Below are positions 36,948 through 47,549 of a stretch of DNA of 64,000 nt, piece after piece; the first letter of the stretch is position 1, and each line of letters starts with the position of its first letter. Under the pieces are notes generated by a model that did not search any database, was not told the DNA's origin, and saw only the letters and a list, made by a program, of their open reading frames with translations. The translations under genes were made by a program, and so were the position numbers. Origin of the DNA: Piscinibacter lacus (GTDB lineage Bacteria > Pseudomonadota > Gammaproteobacteria > Burkholderiales > Burkholderiaceae_C); NCBI RefSeq assembly GCF_016735685.1, contig NZ_JAERRA010000001.1, positions 2,046,001 to 2,110,000 of the forward strand, in the 5' to 3' direction.

Positions 36948-37263
36948 GCTTCTTGGCGGCCTTGCCAATGGACGAGCCTGCGCGGCGCTGCTGAATCTGG
37001 GCGATGGCGGCATCGGCCCCCACAGTACGGCCGGCCTCAATGTCGGCCAAGCCGCGCCGGGCATCGTCGATCAGCAGCAGGTGGATGCGCTCGCGCTCCA
37101 GCCGGTGGTAGTAATCCAGCCGATCCGCGTCGATGAGGGCGACGTAACTCTCGCCGTTCTTGGTGATGATCTTCTCGGCGCCGGCCTTGGCTTGGTCGGC
37201 CAGTTCGGAAAGATTGGCGCGCGCCTGGGTGAAGGGCACCACGTCTCTGGCTGAAAAGCCCAT
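36940..37263 (-). CDS. Phd/YefM-family antitoxin
   Basis: A 107-residue antitoxin. The N-terminal half, MGFSARDVVPFTQARANLSE then LADQAKAGAEKIITKNGESYVALI, is the Phd/YefM DNA-binding and dimerisation fold; the C-terminal half is basic and Gln-rich and should wrap the toxin. ATG 37263 was chosen because family homology begins there. Such antitoxins repress their own operon. Position upstream of hsdM suggests the pair may help keep the restriction island in the genome. Confidence 0.8.
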   Translation of the reverse strand: MGFSARDVVPFTQARANLSELADQAKAGAEKIITKNGESYVALIDADRLDYYHRLERERIHLLLIDDARRGLADIEAGRTVGADAAIAQIQQRRAGSSIGKAAKKRG

Positions 37264-37332
37264 GGCCGGCTCCTTGGCTGAGTGGATGAACAGGATTCTG
37301 TGCAGTCTACCGGGGGCCGCCAGCCGAGCGAA

Positions 37333-37358
37333 ACACGGCGGGGGCCGCCCCGCCGTGT
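37333..37358. terminator. Strong hairpin between the antitoxin and TonB receptor genes
   Basis: ACACGGCGGGG (37333-37343) pairs perfectly with CCCCGCCGTGT (37348-37358), loop GCCG. It lies about 50 bp beyond the stop of the minus-strand TonB receptor gene; on that strand TTT follows. Likely the terminator of the TonB receptor transcript. Confidence 0.6.
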
Positions 37359-37407
37359 CCTCCCCGGAGGCCCAAGCCACCCCCGGAGCACCCCGCTCAG
37401 CCGCTGC

Positions 37408-39603
37408 TCAGAAGCTGAACCTCAAGCCCGCACTCACGCTGCGCCCCCCCAGCGGCGCCAGCCGCCGCACGGTGGCGATGGTGCTGGCGTTGTAGGCCAG
37501 TTCGTCGGTCAGGTTGTCCAGGCGCAGGAAGAACAGGGCTTCGCGGTCGTCCGCCAGGCGCCAGCGGTGGCTGGCGGCCAGGTTGAGCACGGTGGACGAG
37601 GGGGTGGCCTCGTCCTCGGCGGGCACGCGGTCCTGGCGAGCGGCGTGGCGGGCTTCGGCGCGCAGGGTCCAGCCGGCCCAGCCGTGGGCCAGGCTGAGGC
37701 CCAGGCGCTGCGGCGGGATGCGCGGCAGGGCCTCGCCGGCGCTGAGGTTCTCGGCCCGCACGCGGTCCAGGCTGGCGCCGAGCTCGGTCCAGTGCGCGCC
37801 CTCGCCGCGGCCATGCGTCCAGCGCCAGTGGCCTTCCAGCTCGAAGCCGGTGAAGCGCGCACGGACCGGCTGGAAGGCGTAGATGGGCACCGGGCCTTCG
37901 TCGGTGTCGGCGTCGGCCCCCGTGGGGATCAGGCCGATGAAGCGACTGAAGTCGCTGCGGTAGAGCTGGCCGCTGATCCGCGCCGGGCCGGATTGCCAGG
38001 CCAGGCCCAGGTCCAGGCTGCGGGCGCGTTCGGTGGGCAGGCTGGGGTCGCCCTGCTCGAAGGCGGCGGTGGCCAGGTGCAGGCCGTTGGCGTAGAGCTC
38101 GTAGTCGGTGGGCGCGCGTTCGCTGCGGGCGAGGTTGACGCTGGCCTGCCAGCCCGGGGCCAGGGGCCACAGCAGGCCGGCGGCCAGGCTGCGGGCGGTG
38201 AAGCGGCGGGTTCGGGCGTCGCCGAACTGCGGGTCGGCGCCCGGCGCGTCGCCGGCGGAGGCGATGCGGCTGCGCTCCAGGCGGGCGCCGAAGCTGAGGC
38301 GGGGTTCGCGCAGGCCGCGCGGGTCGCTGGCCTCGGCCCGGCCGGGCTGGCGGGCGGCGCCGGCTGCGGGCGCGGCTTCGGCCGTCGGCGCCCGGCCCAG
38401 CAGGGCGCCGAGCGGCAGTTCCTCATGCAGGAAAACGGCCTGCTGGCGGCTGCGGGTCGAGGGCACGAAGGCTTCCTCGCCCAGGGCGCTGAAGCGGCTG
38501 CGTTCGAGCTGCAATCCGATGACGCCGCGCATCGCACCCAGGGGCGCATGCTCGGCCTCGAAGCGCGCGTCCTGACCATTGCGGCCGAAGCGGGTGCCGA
38601 CGGCGCCGTCGCCTTCCACCTCGGCATGCTGGTAGTCGGTGTCCTGCACCCGGCCGCTCAGGCGGCGCAGCGGGCCCTGGGCCCAGCGCCATTCGCCGGC
38701 CAGGGCCAGCTTGTCCTGCTGCATGCGGATCGTCACGTCCTCCTCGGCGACGATGCCGTAGTCGTTCTCGTAGCGGTCCACGGCCAGGCCCAGGTGGCCG
38801 TTGCGGCCCACCCAGCTCAGGCCAACGGCGCCGCCCTCGGCGCGGCTGGCCGAGTTGAGGACGCGGTCGGCGCGGGTGCTGCCGCCCGCGCCGTCGGGCC
38901 GGTCGTAGCCCGGGGTGCGCAGGTCCTCGGTGCGGCGGCGGAAGGCGTCCACATGAAGGACGAGGCCGGTGCCGGCCGCAGCGCCGGGCAGCACGGTGGC
39001 ATCCAGCACGGCGCTGGCGCCCTCCTCCCGGGCGGCGCTGCCACCGCGCAGCTCGACCGCGCCTTCCACGCCCTCGGGCGTCTCGCTGGCGATGCGGCGG
39101 TCGAGGGCGTTGACGACGCCGCCGATCGCGCTGCCGCCGTAGAGCAGGGCCGCCGGGCCGCGCAGCACCTCGATGCGGGTGACGGCCAGCGGGTCGATGG
39201 GCACGGCATGGTCGAAGCTCAGCGCCGAGGCGTCGAGGCTGGCGCCACCGTTGTTCAGGATGCGGATGCGGTCGCCATCCAGGCCGCGGATCAGCGGCCG
39301 GTTGGCATTCGGGCCGAAGGCAGTGGCGGCCACGCCGGGGGTGCCGGACAGGGTCTCGGCCAGGGTGCTGCCGCGACGCAGCACCAGGGCCTCGCCCTGG
39401 ATGACGGTGGCCGGCGTGCCGGTGACGTCCTGCCCCAGCGGGTTGCCGGTGATGAGGCGCGGCGGCAGGGTGGCTGCGGCGGGTGCGTCTGCCGAAGCGG
39501 ATGGGGTGGACTGGGCGGCCAGCGGGCCGGCGAAGGCGGCCAGCAGGGCCAGCAGCAGGCGGCGCGGCACGGGCGCCGCGGACAGGGAAGCAATCGAGGA
39601 CAT
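37408..39603 (-). CDS. TonB-dependent outer-membrane receptor (ZnuD-like)
   Basis: A 731-residue outer-membrane transporter. Residues 1-31 are a signal peptide ending PLAAQS. The plug has TLAETLSGTPGVAATAFGPN, RPLIRGLDGDRIRIL and IEVLRGPAALLYGGSAIGG, which is close to the ZnuD zinc-receptor group. The barrel follows, ending GLRFSF with the terminal Phe needed for outer-membrane insertion. No separate TonB box is obvious. The upstream gene on the same strand encodes a His-rich small protein, also pointing to a metal ligand such as zinc. Confidence 0.88.
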   Translation of the reverse strand: MSSIASLSAAPVPRRLLLALLAAFAGPLAAQSTPSASADAPAAATLPPRLITGNPLGQDVTGTPATVIQGEALVLRRGSTLAETLSGTPGVAATAFGPNANRPLIRGLDGDRIRILNNGGASLDASALSFDHAVPIDPLAVTRIEVLRGPAALLYGGSAIGGVVNALDRRIASETPEGVEGAVELRGGSAAREEGASAVLDATVLPGAAAGTGLVLHVDAFRRRTEDLRTPGYDRPDGAGGSTRADRVLNSASRAEGGAVGLSWVGRNGHLGLAVDRYENDYGIVAEEDVTIRMQQDKLALAGEWRWAQGPLRRLSGRVQDTDYQHAEVEGDGAVGTRFGRNGQDARFEAEHAPLGAMRGVIGLQLERSRFSALGEEAFVPSTRSRQQAVFLHEELPLGALLGRAPTAEAAPAAGAARQPGRAEASDPRGLREPRLSFGARLERSRIASAGDAPGADPQFGDARTRRFTARSLAAGLLWPLAPGWQASVNLARSERAPTDYELYANGLHLATAAFEQGDPSLPTERARSLDLGLAWQSGPARISGQLYRSDFSRFIGLIPTGADADTDEGPVPIYAFQPVRARFTGFELEGHWRWTHGRGEGAHWTELGASLDRVRAENLSAGEALPRIPPQRLGLSLAHGWAGWTLRAEARHAARQDRVPAEDEATPSSTVLNLAASHRWRLADDREALFFLRLDNLTDELAYNASTIATVRRLAPLGGRSVSAGLRFSF

Positions 39604-39817
39604 GGGCAAGCTGCCAGAAAGGAGCCCGACCCCGGCGAGGGGCACGGGCCGCAAGGCCGCGCGCCGTCCGTCTGCCCCGGGGGGCAGGCGGCCTGAGGAC
39701 GCAGCGGCCAGATCGATGCACGCCAGCCCGGTCGCCCCCAGGGGCTCCGGGCTGCACGGCAAAGCGCGATGGGGCCCGCCGCAGGCGCCGCATGAGCGGC
39801 GGGGCGGGCCGGAAGCC

Positions 39818-40357
39818 TCAGGCCCGAGCGGGCGGGTCGCGCGCCCGGGCGGCCGGGGCCTCGGCCTGCGGCGAGGCCGGCCGGGGCGCGGCGGGACGGG
39901 CTTCAGCCCGCGGCCCGGCGGCCAGGCCAGGCAGGGCCGACAGGTCGAGCGGCGCCTGCGCCAGATCGTCGATCAGCTCGCAAAGCGCGCTGCCGGCGGC
40001 ATGGTCGGCCGCATGCTCGGCGGCGGGATGGGGATGCCTGGGGGCATGGGCCGCGTGGTGGGCCGTTTGATGGTCGGTGGGATGGGACTCCGCAGCGGCC
40101 GACCCTGCGGTCGCCCCCATCCCCAGCGGATCGGCCGATCCGGCAGCCGCATGCAACCCGGCATGCAGGCCATGGGCCACCCCGTGCATGCGGCCCAGGC
40201 CCTGGGCCAGCAGCAGGGCCAGGGCCAGCAGCGCCAGGCCCAGCACGCCGGCTCGGCACGCCCGCAGCGCAGCCCGGCCCCGGCGCGCAGGCGCAGCCGC
40301 CGGCCGCCCGCGGGGGGCGGGGGCACGAGGCAGCGCAGGCCGGGGCGGCAGGCTCAT
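39818..40357 (-). CDS. His-rich membrane-anchored protein of unknown function
   Basis: A 179-residue protein. An Arg/Pro-rich start (1-35) precedes one hydrophobic segment, LGLALLALALLLAQGLG, at about 39-55. The next 60 residues contain many His (HGVAHGLHAGLH, HPTDHQTAHHAAHAPRH then PHPAAEHAADHA). The C-terminus is Pro/Ala/Arg-rich. Similar small proteins precede TonB receptor genes in other Burkholderiales, and here the receptor starts 214 bp downstream. A periplasmic metal chaperone or sensor role is plausible but inferred only from His content and position. Confidence 0.6.
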   Translation of the reverse strand: MSLPPRPALPRAPAPRGRPAAAPARRGRAALRACRAGVLGLALLALALLLAQGLGRMHGVAHGLHAGLHAAAGSADPLGMGATAGSAAAESHPTDHQTAHHAAHAPRHPHPAAEHAADHAAGSALCELIDDLAQAPLDLSALPGLAAGPRAEARPAAPRPASPQAEAPAARARDPPARA

Positions 40358-40373
40358 GGCTTGAGACCGGGTT

Positions 40374-40928
40374 TCAGCGCAGCTTGCGCCGGCCGGGGAA
40401 GGCTTGCCGGAAGGCCTCGACCTTGGCCTTGGCGACGAACAGGCAGTAAGGCTGGTTCGGGTGCTCGGCCACGTAGTTCTGGTGGTAGCCCTCGGCCGGC
40501 CAGTAGTCGCGCTCGGGCTCGACCTCGGTGACGATGCGCTGCCCGGCGTCGCGGCGCGCGGCGATCACTTCGGCGGCGGTGGCGGCCTGGGCCTCGCTGT
40601 GGGTGTAGATGCCGCTGCGGTACTGGGTGCCGACATCGGCGCCCTGGCGGTTGGGCTGGCTGGGGTCGTGCACCTCGAAGAAGATTTCGAGCAGGGTGCG
40701 GTAGCTGATGCGCTCGGGGTCGAAGCGCACACGGATCACCTCGGCATGGCCGGTGCGGCCGGTGCAGACCTGCTCGTAGCTCGGCGAGGCGACCTGGCCC
40801 TGGCTGTAGCCGGACTGCACGGCGAGCACGCCGTCGACATCGAGGTAGACGGCCTCCAGGCACCAGAAGCAGCCACCGGCCAGGGTGGCGAGTTCGGCGG
40901 CGGGGGGCGGGGGGGTGTCGGGGTTCAT
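40374..40928 (-). CDS. msrA: Peptide methionine sulfoxide reductase A
   Basis: A 184-residue enzyme that reduces methionine-S-sulfoxide in proteins. The catalytic motif GCFWC is at 19-23 with Cys20. Further family blocks are GYSQGQVASPSYEQVCTG, TGHAEVIRV, FFEVHDPSQPNRQGADVG then TQYRSGIY and HQNYV. The ATG at 40928 places the catalytic Cys at the usual distance. No MsrB domain is fused. It is divergent from dnaG. Confidence 0.95.
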   Translation of the reverse strand: MNPDTPPPPAAELATLAGGCFWCLEAVYLDVDGVLAVQSGYSQGQVASPSYEQVCTGRTGHAEVIRVRFDPERISYRTLLEIFFEVHDPSQPNRQGADVGTQYRSGIYTHSEAQAATAAEVIAARRDAGQRIVTEVEPERDYWPAEGYHQNYVAEHPNQPYCLFVAKAKVEAFRQAFPGRRKLR

Positions 40929-41020
40929 GGCAGGTGGGGTCGGGATCGGGGTCTGAACCAGTCGGCGGACGGTGTTGATCCTGACAGAGCGTCGCCTCTC
41001 GATCTTGCCCGAGCTGTCAA

Positions 41021-41040
41021 GCCCCGGCCCGGGCCGGGGC
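41021..41040. repeat. Perfect 20-bp palindrome
   Basis: GCCCCGGCCCGGGCCGGGGC reads the same on both strands. It lies between the divergent msrA and dnaG genes, 90 bp before the dnaG start, and could be an operator or a hairpin in the dnaG leader. Confidence 0.55.
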
Positions 41041-41130
41041 CGCCGGCGGGGCGGCGGCCGGGCGGGCGACACTCGCAGCCATCGATCGGCCCGGCCCCGG
41101 GCCCTCCCCTTACGCGCCCTGCCCGCCACC

Positions 41131-43113
41131 GTGGCCATTCCCGCCGATTTCCTGCAGACCCTGCTCGCCCGCGTCGACATCGTCGAGGTGGTCGGCCGGC
41201 ATGTGCAGCTCAAGAAGGCGGGCGTCAACCACAAGGGCCTGTGCCCCTTCCACGGCGAGAAGTCGCCCAGCTTCATCGTCAGCCCGAGCCGACAGACCTA
41301 CCACTGCTTCGGCTGCGGCGTGCACGGCGATGCGCTGCGCTTCCTGGTCGAGTACGCCGGCCTGGGCTTCAAGGATGCGGTGGCCGAGCTTGCCGGCAGC
41401 GTCGGCCTGCAAGTGCCCGAGGACGAGCGAAGCGCCGCCGAGCGCGAGCGCGACAAGGCCGCCAAGGCCCGCCAGCACACCCTGACCGAGGTGCTGGCCA
41501 AGGCCGCCGGGCACTACAAGGCGCAGCTCAAGGCCAGCCCCAAGGCGATTGCCTACCTGAAGGGCCGCGGCCTGTCGGGCGAGATCGCCGCCCGCTTCGG
41601 CCTGGGCTATGCGCCCGAGGGCTGGCGCGGCCTGGCCAGCGTCTATCCGCGCTACGACGATCCGCTGCTGGCCGATTCGGGCCTGGTCATCCTGAAGGAC
41701 GAGGACGGCGCCGACGCGGCCGAGGCCCGGCGCTACGACCGCTTCCGCGACCGGATCATGTTCCCCATCCGCAACGTGACCGGCGAGGTCATCGGCTTCG
41801 GCGGGCGGGTGCTGGACGGCGGCGAACCCAAGTACCTGAACTCGCCCGAGACACCGGTCTTCCACAAGGGCCGCGAGCTTTACGGCCTGTACGAGGCGCG
41901 GGCCGCGCTGCGGCGGGTCGGCCATGTGCTGGTGGTCGAGGGCTACATGGACGTGGTGGCCCTGGCCCAGCTCGGCATCGAGAACGCGGTGGCCACGCTC
42001 GGCACCGCCTGCACGGCCGAGCATGTGCAGAAGCTCTTCCGCTTCACCGAGCAGGTGGTCTTCAGCTTCGACGGCGATGCCGCCGGCCGGCGCGCGGCGG
42101 GCCGTGCGCTGGAGGCTGCCCTGCCCCATGCCAGCGACACGCGCAGCGTGCGCTTTCTCTTCCTGCCGCCCGAGCACGACCCGGACAGCTATGTGCGCGA
42201 GCACGGCGCCGAGGCCTTCCAGCGCCTGGTCGAACAGGCGGTGCCGCTGTCGCGCCAGCTTGTGCAGCAGGCCGGCGAGGGCTGCGACCTGGGCAGCGCC
42301 GAGGGCCGCGCGCGCGCCCTGGCCCAGGCCCGGCCGATGTGGACGGCCCTGCCCGACGGCGCGCTCAAGCGCGGCCTGCTGGGCGAACTGGCCGCGCTCG
42401 GCCGGCTGGAGGCGGAGGATCTGCTGCAGCTCTGGTCCAGCCCGGCGGGCCGCGGCCGGGGCCGCGCCGACGCGGTCGCCGCGCCGGACGAGGCTGGCGC
42501 CGACGCAGCCGCCCCGCGCAGCGGCTGGCGCGGCAAGCGCGATGCCGAGGGCCGCTGGCGCGACACGCCCTGGGCTGCGGGCCGCGAGCGCGAAGCCGCG
42601 GCACCCCGCGGCTCGCGTCGCGCCCCCGCCGGCCCGGCCGACCATGTGCTGCGCCTGCTGCTGACCGACCCGGCCGGGTGGGACCGGCTCGGCCCCGAGG
42701 ACCATGAGCTGCTGCATGCCCTGCCGGCCCCGCTGGGCGCGCTGGTCGCCTGGCTGGAACGCGAGCTGGCCGAGCACGGCCCCCAGCCCTGGCCGGCCCT
42801 GCGCGCCGTGCTGCAAGGCCTGCCGCCGGACGAGGACGGCGAGCCGCCGGCCTTCGCCCGCGCCGCGCTGCGCCTGGTGCCCGAGGGCCTGGCCGACCTT
42901 GCGCCCCCTCCCGGCAGCGAGCTGCCGGACATCGCGGACTCGCCGCAGGCCCTGCGGCGCCTGGTCGACCGGCTGTGGATCGAGCAGCTCAAGCGCGAGG
43001 AGAGCGAGGCCATCGCCGCAGCGGCGCAGGACCCGGCCGCACTGCAACGCTGGCGGGCGCTGCACACCCGCCGCCGCACGCTGGAACAGGGTCTGGCCCA
43101 AGCCCCGACCTGA
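41131..43113 (+). CDS. dnaG: DNA primase DnaG
   Basis: A 660-residue primase that makes RNA primers at the replication fork. The zinc-binding motif CPFHGEK...CFGC has ligands at about 38, 41, 59 and 62. The TOPRIM core includes VGHVLVVEGYMDVVAL and FDGDAAGRRA. The C-terminal helicase-interaction domain covers roughly 500-660. The start is GTG 41131 (VAIPADFLQ), since no ATG lies close before the zinc domain. Next gene is rpoD, as in other betaproteobacteria, but here without rpsU. Confidence 0.95.
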   Translation: MAIPADFLQTLLARVDIVEVVGRHVQLKKAGVNHKGLCPFHGEKSPSFIVSPSRQTYHCFGCGVHGDALRFLVEYAGLGFKDAVAELAGSVGLQVPEDERSAAERERDKAAKARQHTLTEVLAKAAGHYKAQLKASPKAIAYLKGRGLSGEIAARFGLGYAPEGWRGLASVYPRYDDPLLADSGLVILKDEDGADAAEARRYDRFRDRIMFPIRNVTGEVIGFGGRVLDGGEPKYLNSPETPVFHKGRELYGLYEARAALRRVGHVLVVEGYMDVVALAQLGIENAVATLGTACTAEHVQKLFRFTEQVVFSFDGDAAGRRAAGRALEAALPHASDTRSVRFLFLPPEHDPDSYVREHGAEAFQRLVEQAVPLSRQLVQQAGEGCDLGSAEGRARALAQARPMWTALPDGALKRGLLGELAALGRLEAEDLLQLWSSPAGRGRGRADAVAAPDEAGADAAAPRSGWRGKRDAEGRWRDTPWAAGREREAAAPRGSRRAPAGPADHVLRLLLTDPAGWDRLGPEDHELLHALPAPLGALVAWLERELAEHGPQPWPALRAVLQGLPPDEDGEPPAFARAALRLVPEGLADLAPPPGSELPDIADSPQALRRLVDRLWIEQLKREESEAIAAAAQDPAALQRWRALHTRRRTLEQGLAQAPT

Positions 43114-43417
43114 GCCCCGGCGGCCGGGCCGCCGAAGGCCAGCGGGTACAATCCGTGCCATCGAAAAGCGGCAAGAGTGACCGCAGACCGAGCGACCACC
43201 GGCCCCCCGCGAAACGGGCAGCATCCACGGGCCACCGGCACCGCCTTTCTGCACTGACACGGTTCACGTGAGCTTGTCGCTGCGAAGGGCTTGCGCTACG
43301 GCGCGGGAGAAGCCCTTCGTTCCGGGGCAGGCGGCATCGCCTGGCGTCGCCCTTGCTGGCCTGGCCCTCGGCCCGGTCCGCTGGCCCCATCCCTGAGATT
43401 GACCCCCGAGGATCCGC
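43114..43417 (+). promoter_or_regulatory. dnaG-rpoD intergenic region with probable rpoD promoter
   Basis: A 304-bp gap with no gene. TACAAT at 43147-43152 (context GGGTACAATCCG) is a good -10, giving a leader of about 260 nt before the rpoD ATG. No clear -35, sigma-32 element or leader peptide was seen. A GAGGAT site precedes rpoD. Confidence 0.5.
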
Positions 43418-45729
<2,312 letters not shown>

Positions 45730-45733
<4 letters not shown>

Positions 45734-46668
45734 GCCCAGGCGGGACGGCGCCACGGCGCCGCACCGTGCTGTTCGCCGACCTGCGCGGCAGCACCGGGCT
45801 GTTCGAGCGGCTGGGCAATGCGCCGGCCGCCGCGCAGGTGGCGGAGCGGATTGCCGCTCTGGTCGCGCTGGCCCGGGCCCATCATGGCCAGGCGGTCAAG
45901 ACCCTGGGCGATGGCTTGATGGCCGTCTTCGCCGAACCCGTGCATGCCTTGCAGGCCGCCGAGGCCATGCAGCAGGCCGCTGCCCATGCACCGGCCGACG
46001 GCGCGCGCCGCCTGGCCCTGCGCCTGGCCTTGAGCCATGGCGAGCTGGTCGCCGTCGGCGAGGACTGGTTGGGTGACGGCCTCAATGTGGCCGCCCGCCT
46101 GCTGGACCGGGCCGGCGACGAGGAGATCCTGGCCAGCGCGGAGCTGGTGGCCGCCCTGGACGGCGACGAGCGCGCCCGCTTCCAGCGCCTGGGGCCGCTG
46201 CACTTGCGCGGCCGCCAGGCGCCGGTGCAGGTCTACCGCCTGCCGGCCGCCCTCCAGCGCGGGGCCACGGCGCTGACGGTGGCCTTCGAGGCTTCGCGGC
46301 AGGGTGGTGTCCCGGCGCAGGCTCAGCGGCTGAGCCTGCGGGGCGAACAGCTCAAGCTCAGCCTCGGTCCGGCGGACCTGCCGATCAGCCTGGGCCGCGA
46401 CCGTGCGGCCACCGTGGCGCTGACGCAGCCGCGCGTCTCGCGCAGCCATGCGCGCATCGAGTGGCGCGAGGGCAGCTTCGAGCTGATCGACCTCAGTGCC
46501 AACGGCAGCTTCCTGCGCTTCCTCGGCGAGGACGGCAAGCCCGGCGAGCTGCGTGCCCTGCACCGCAGCCTGTGCGCCCTGCGCGGCCAGGGCCTGATCA
46601 GCCTGGGCGGCCCGCCCGGCTCGGCCGGCAGCGCCATGCTGGCCTTCCAGGTCGAGCCCGGGGGCTGA
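45730..46668 (+). CDS. Class III adenylate/guanylate cyclase with C-terminal FHA domain
   Basis: A 312-residue soluble protein. The cyclase domain (about 10-175) has the first metal Asp17 in LFADLRGST, Lys57 and the second metal Asp61 in VKTLGDG, and the transition-state residues Asn119 and Arg123 in GDGLNVAAR; the core thus looks catalytically complete. An FHA domain follows at about 205-300 with LGRD (221-224), SRSH (237-240) and NGS (258-260), the phospho-threonine-binding set. The GTG start overlaps the rpoD stop, so translation is coupled to the sigma factor. The FHA domain suggests control by a Ser/Thr kinase, none of which lies in the window. Confidence 0.88.
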
Positions 46669-46697
46669 AGGCGCTTGCGCCCCCGACCGGCGCAGGC

Positions 46698-47426
46698 TCA
46701 AGCCGCCAGCAGCCAGTCGCCCAGGGCGGGCAGATGCTCGCCCTGCCAGCAGGCCGGCTGGGCCGGATCGGCCCGGTGGGCTGGCCGCAGCCAGGCCGCG
46801 CGCAGGCCGGCCGCCCGGGCGCCCAGTACATCGGCATGGAGGTCGTCGCCGATGTGCAGCACGGCCGCCGGCGGGCTGCCCAGCCGGGCGCAGGCCTGCT
46901 GGAAGATCTGCGGATGCGGCTTGGCCACGCCGGCCTCGCGGGCCGACAAGCTGCCGCGGAACCAGCGCGCGATGCCAGTCTGTACCAGGTCGGCATTGCC
47001 GTTGCTGAGGGCATAGAGCGGCCAGCGGGCGGCCAGGCGGTCGAGCGTCTCGGCCACGCCGGGCAGCAGCTCGACACGCTGCCGCGCCGCGAAGAACACG
47101 TCGAAAGCCGGACCGGCCAGGGCCGGGTCCTCGCCCGCCTCACGCAGGGCCTGGTCCAGGGTCTTGAGGCGCAGGGCGCTGAGGTCGTGGGCCAGCTCCG
47201 GGTGCGCCTGGCCGATGCGCTGGCGCAGGGCCAGCATGCGGGCCGGCGGCCAGGCCGCCGCGGTGGCCGGGGCATGACGGACCAGCCAGTCGGCCAGGGC
47301 CTGTTCGGCACGGGCCAGGGTGGGGGCGATGGGCCAGAGCGTGTCGTCCAGGTCCAGGCTCAGGGCCTGGAGCTTGCGGGGGTCGAGCGGCGCGGGGGCC
47401 GGGCCGCCGGGAGGGTTGTGAACCAT
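46698..47426 (-). CDS. HAD-superfamily phosphatase
   Basis: A 242-residue hydrolase. Motif I is DLDDTLW with nucleophile Asp25 and acid Asp27; motif II is ALSNGN near 141; motif III is the Lys in GVAKPHP near 168; motif IV is HIGDDLHADVLGA near 192. The helical cap sits between motifs I and II (C1 type), as in YjjG-like nucleotidases and phosphoglycolate-type phosphatases. Substrate cannot be told. It is divergent from hemH. Confidence 0.88.
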   Translation of the reverse strand: MVHNPPGGPAPAPLDPRKLQALSLDLDDTLWPIAPTLARAEQALADWLVRHAPATAAAWPPARMLALRQRIGQAHPELAHDLSALRLKTLDQALREAGEDPALAGPAFDVFFAARQRVELLPGVAETLDRLAARWPLYALSNGNADLVQTGIARWFRGSLSAREAGVAKPHPQIFQQACARLGSPPAAVLHIGDDLHADVLGARAAGLRAAWLRPAHRADPAQPACWQGEHLPALGDWLLAA

Positions 47427-47516
47427 GGGCGGAGTGTGCCGCGCCGGCTTCCCGCGCTTCGGGGGCGGGCTGCGGCCTGGCGATCCCGAGCGGGGCGCCC
47501 GGTCGGCGCGCCCGGC

Positions 47517-47522
47517 GACAAT
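47517..47522 (+). promoter_or_regulatory. Putative -10 element of hemH
   Basis: GACAAT (context GGCGACAATCCGGG) lies 27 nt before the ATG at 47550, giving a leader of about 20 nt. Confidence 0.35.
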
Positions 47523-47549
47523 CCGGGCTCACCCGCACTCCCCCACCCG

